Shown: piece after piece, positions 60,053 through 64,000 of the stretch
Layout: every line of letters starts with the position of its first letter
Position numbering within the stretch: the stretch's first letter is position 1
Assembly: GCF_029168945.1 (NCBI RefSeq)
Contig: NC_083603.1
Coordinates: 51,656,406-51,720,405 of the forward strand
Direction of reading: 5' to 3'
DNA from: Cannabis sativa
Taxonomy: Eukaryota; Streptophyta; Magnoliopsida; Rosales; Cannabaceae
DNA: 64,000 nt
The notes under the pieces: generated by a model
Told to the model about the DNA's origin: nothing
The model's input: only the letters and a program-made list of their open reading frames with translations
Databases searched by the model: none
Position numbers and translations under genes: made by a program

Positions 60053-61907
60053 TCCTCCCATCAAAAAGAACAGAAGATAAAAAGATATATATATATATAT
60101 ATATATATATGAAAGGGGAAATGGGCACATTTGAATAAATTATCTCTCCATATGATTCATTTGTAACATAACTTACCTTAAAAAGTCTTATCATAATTGC
60201 TCATGTACATTTTATTCTAGTCTGACTAAGATGGTTAAGGAGTCTTGAAACTTGTTATTCATGAATGCAATCCTTGGGGATTGAACTTTCATGATCAGCA
60301 CAGATGCTATGCTTGCTTCTTGTTGTATTAGCTTTTTTTTGAAAAGGTTGTTGTATTAGCTTTAACTTGGCAGAAACGTCTTGAAGAGTATTTATCCTTC
60401 TTATTCTTTGACCCAAATCAATCAAGTACAGTAGTTATTAGCAGTAGAAGTTAAAGTTGCATCTCTCAAATAAGATGAGATGAAAGATCACTCTTTTCTT
60501 TCAACATTTGGTTCTCTTTTTTTGGCCGCCCAACTCTTTTCTTTTGTGCCACAAAAACTCATAAAAGAATTATCTTTATACTTATGCCTTAAGGATTAAG
60601 TAGTTGTTCAAATTATATTTGTATTACTAGGACAAAAAGTTCTTTCCCTACCTAACTATTAATCTAGTAGAATTTTGAACTTTAATTTTCTATTTTTGTT
60701 GCATATTGTTTATTTTTTAAGTAGGTGCTATGTAACAAATATGATAGACTAATATTGTGTGATTTGAAAGTCCATATAGAAATACGTACACTTCAAATTA
60801 AGAAAATATGTATTTGTATATTTAGAGCTAATGTTTACATATTCAGTGATAATAATTTCTATTTTAGCCAGTTCAGATAGTTAAATAAATCATAACTATG
60901 CATGTAATCCTTTTCAATTAAAAGAAAAGACTATGCATGTAACCACATTTGCTATAGTTTGGGCAAGTGTTGCCCACAACAAAATTTGAGGACCAAAATT
61001 ATACAAAGATAACAGTTCAGGAAAAAAAAACAACTATTTCTGCTATTCGATATTATAATCACACTTTTTTTTTTGTTCATCTTACCGTTGAGTTAATCAA
61101 AATGCCTTTTCAATTTACACCACTGTTCTAAAAAAAATAAAAAAAAATCAAAATTACTTTTTAGAGAAAAAAAAATTCCATTTTAAGTATGTTAAAAGTA
61201 AAATTGAAATGTGTACTAAAAATATGAAATGAATTAACTACGTTAATACATTAATTTAGAAATATTTGTTTTTTTCTAAATTCGTTTTTATTCGAGGTAT
61301 GTTCTCAAATCAATATTTTTCCATTTTTTTCCTTCTTCTACCTTATAGCTAATAGAGTTGAACATCAGGCGGGTTAATCAAATTTTAAGTTCGCGAGTTT
61401 TGCGTTTAAAAAATTGTTCATGGACCCGATTTGTAAAATGGTTTACGATTTGCGGGTTCAGGTTGACTGGGTTGGTAGGATCAACGTGTTGACCCGATCA
61501 ACTCTTGGTCAACATTTTATTTTTGTTATTTAATTTATTTTGTTTTTTTATCACCCAAATTCTTTATAGAAAAAGAAAAACATTTGAAATTCAAAGTAGA
61601 AGCGTAAATCTAATAATACAAAACTAAAAAAATCATTCGTCAAACTTGTGTCAAAATAAATTGTGACTAAAAATTTAAAGTTCATACTGCATACTCAATC
61701 CATACATTCGGTACTAGTTATTATCTACTATTGTCCATACATATCATATATATATATATCCTTAAAAATATCTAAATTAAAAAAATATTTATAAATTTAA
61801 GGTATATAAGGCATAAATTTTTATAAAATAATGGTTTGTGTAGGTGTTTTTTCGATACTTGGTAGACTTGATTTTGAATCTGATTTTCCACTTAGCTCTA
61901 TCTTCTT

Positions 61908-61944
<37 letters not shown>

Positions 61945-62551
61945 AATCTACTCTTTTGAAAAAAAATCTACAAAGTAATAACATAGGCAGGCCCGATCCG
62001 GGCTAAGGCGGACTAAGCCTGTGCTTAGGGCCCACTTTAACCCAGTGTCCAAATTTTTTATATAACATATTTTTTTTATATTGAAAAAAAAAATAGCATT
62101 TTTTGAAAATTTTTGTAAAAGAGGTCCAATAATACTTACATTTTACTTTAGATAAAACACGTACTTAAATTTTGTTTAAAGCCCATTATTACTTAGGGTC
62201 GACCCTAAACATAGAGTATTTGAAGTACAAATAACTTTTTTTTGGAAAAAAACTTATTATTTTAATAAATTATATTTAATCTATAATTAATTAATACAAA
62301 TTCCCACATAAAAAAACAAAACACAAGAATTATCAAATGTCATATAATTATTTAAATGCTAAAATTTGTTCCAATCTATATAATAATTTTATCTGAGATT
62401 TAAGTAAAAAAATATAATATATATTGTTTTTAAAAATTATTATTTTAAATTTTCAGTATAAATTTTAGTTAGCCCACCCTAAAATTATATTCTAAGTCCG
62501 CCACTGAATGGTTATACACTAGTATAGTATATACATACATATTACGTAACC
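60053..62551. other. S6K 3' flank and TE-scrap spacer
   Basis: No gene is seen. 61365-61510 is a GC-richer island with GGGTT/CCCGA words (GCGGGTTAAT, GACCCGAT). 61985-62050 (GCCCGATCCGGGCTAAGGCGGAC) and 62475-62508 (CTAAGTCCGCCACTG) look like termini of degraded DNA transposons. I could not pair their ends or find a target duplication. (AT)n lies at 61918-61944. Confidence 0.45.
60085..60110. repeat. (AT)13 microsatellite in the S6K 3' region
   Basis: Alternating AT lies about 33 bases after the stop codon, probably in the 3' UTR. Confidence 0.9.
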
Positions 62552-62860
62552 TTAAGCGTGCTGCGACTGGATTATGTATTGATTTTGCCGAATCAAATAA
62601 TCCAACCGGTCATGAGTGGCATGAGTATGCACATCGATGGACGCCTCAATTTGCAATGGTAGAGGGTGCAATTCACTTGGTTCAGATACAACATCTTCCT
62701 CATCTTCACCTTCTTCACCCTCAGTTGGGTCATTCTCGTTATGAAGCTTGCGAGTCTCTTTTGGAGGAGTGAGGGATGGCTGGGGGAAATCATAGAAATA
62801 TTTTCGCGAAATCATTTTTGTTGATTGTAATGATATCCCCATCCATAGACTGTGTGCCAC
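62552..62860 (-). pseudogene. Unrecognised ORF remnant, 102 codons, acidic and low-complexity
   Basis: The frame has an acidic run (EGEEGEDEEDVVSEPSE) and a C-terminal THDRLDYLIRQNQYIIQSQHA segment that is likely helical. The preceding bases can be read as QRGTQSMDGDIITINKNDF in another frame, suggesting a frameshifted older coding region. The family is unknown to me; a transposon-derived tail in a TE-rich spacer is the likeliest source. Confidence 0.35.
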
Positions 62861-63049
62861 GTTGACAGCGCAAGGCTATAATTAGAGCACCATGTGCCAT
62901 TCTACTTGCGGTTCACATTTGAGAAATGAACTTGAAATTTCTATATATGAGGCGGCCAATGTCACAATCTAGCTTGGTCATAATAGCAAACACCACCAAA
63001 CATCAATCCACAGAAGATACATGCAATGTGGGCAACAACCAAACATTTA

Positions 63050-64000
63050 CGAAGTACACCCGTGCCCTAGCTTGCTCCAACTCTCCATCACCATTTTTTT
63101 GAAATCTTTGTGTTCAGTCCAGAAATTAAAAAATCTGAAAGGTTTGAAACAAATATCTTAGACTACAGATGAAAAGACCACACAAGAACAATAATTAGAC
63201 ACAGTCTTTCAATTCATATTAGTAGAAGAATTAGGAAACATATTTAACCACTCTTTATTTTTGAGCACATGCTCAATTCTCGAGTATATTCGGTCCTTAG
63301 TATCTTGATTATTAGATTAAGTAAAATGTGATATGGATCTGTGCAATCTGCCAGCCAACCCTAAAGCCAGCAATTGTTCGCGTCTTCTATTTCAGCTCTA
63401 GTGATCTGATTAGCCCTACATTTGTCACCATATTCAAATACTGCATTAAAGTTCCCCATTATAAACCACGAATTATCTGGAAACTGAAGCTTAGACAAGC
63501 CAATCTAAAGCAACTTTCTCTCTTCTAAGGTATTTGAGCCATAAACAAAAGTAGCACAAAACTCACTCGTATAACAAGCCATCTTAACAAGGAAATGAAC
63601 ATACTGATTTGTTTCTTCTAACACAGAGACTCTAACAAACTTATTCCTCCATATAAGCAGACTTCTATCTTCAACAATCGGACTAGAATGAAAGTTCTAG
63701 CCATGGAAATTAGCTAAAATTGCATCAATCATTTTATTACCTACCCCTCATCTTAGTTTCAAGCAAAGCACCAAACCCAATTCTCCTTATTCTACACACA
63801 TTAATCATAGCCTCTTGCTTTTTATTACTATTAAGGCCTCTAACATTCCACCTTAAGATATTACAATTATCATTAGTTGAACTCTCAGTAACAATGTCAC
63901 TTTTATCACACCCATGCTGTAAATGCAGAATATCAAAATCATTAAAATTAAGAGTCTTACCTCCTACATCATTCACCAATTGAACACTTCTTACCTTCCA
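63050..64000 (-). pseudogene. L1-type LINE endonuclease fragment (partial, runs off the edge)
   Basis: Minus-strand reading: CNILRWNVRGLNSNKKQEAMINV and IGFGALLETKMRG (63860-63737), the start of plant L1 endonuclease. Next come CATFVYGSN (about 63570), DNSWFIMGNFNAVFEYGDKC (about 63485-63425, the GDFN-type catalytic block with D read as N) and ITRAEIED (about 63400). HKDF-type sequence at about 63125-63070 suggests a further shifted piece. There are several stops and frame changes. ORF2 is orientated leftwards; RT is absent. Confidence 0.75.

Noticed and set aside
61365..61510. GC-richer island with GGGTT/CCCGA words considered as a telomere-like or gene fragment
   Set aside because: There is no TTTAGGG tandem run and no ORF; it is more like a degraded transposon terminus, but ends could not be paired.

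Overview
The window is nuclear DNA of a eudicot plant. Three host genes with short exons and GT-AG introns sit at the two ends, and the roughly 40 kb between them is nested retrotransposons. The lineages seen (Tat/Retand-like and Athila-like Ty3/gypsy, Ty1/copia, L1-type LINE, Mutator-type and PIF/Harbinger-type MITEs) are typical of plants. The species cannot be fixed from sequence alone; no organellar or bacterial genes are seen.

Left end (1-4.3 kb): the first five exons of a minus-strand NOL9/GRC3 polynucleotide 5'-hydroxyl kinase gene, running off the left edge. Next come an AT-rich spacer, a probable MITE, and a 983-bp Mutator-like element with a perfect 9-bp target duplication that carries a CATCGGACC-type array.

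Middle (4.3-41.9 kb): a stack of insertions resolved from LTR ends and target-site duplications (TSDs). (1) A gag-only Ty1/copia element (TR-GAG type, minus strand, 4315-26532, TSD GGCCC) split a second CATCGGACC-type minisatellite. (2) A 12.1-kb Tat/Retand-like gypsy element (minus strand, 6100-18210, TSD GTAAT) then inserted into its left LTR. This inner element carries a gag-pol with two RNase H domains and an opposite-strand transcription unit with its own TATA box and splice sites. (3) A 5'-truncated copia element on the plus strand (26793-41879) keeps RT, RNase H and a 3' LTR of the same family as element 1. (4) An Athila-like gypsy element (29232-40547, TSD GGGTG), with gag, a broken pol and an uninterrupted env-position ORF, inserted into that 3' LTR. 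(5) A decayed LINE (41880-43690) abuts the truncated copia element.

Right end (44-64 kb): a 27-exon plus-strand gene that reads through to a 958-residue transportin-SR (MOS14/TNPO3), the nuclear importer of SR splicing factors, with two MITEs and a LINE scrap in its introns. It is followed by a six-exon, 493-residue AGC kinase of the S6K family, a TOR target. A TE-rich spacer and a minus-strand LINE endonuclease fragment close the window. The three host genes are unrelated in pathway; they share only purine (GA) tracts just upstream of their start codons.

All exon boundaries were set by eye from frame, GT-AG sites and family knowledge. LTR identities are by-eye counts.
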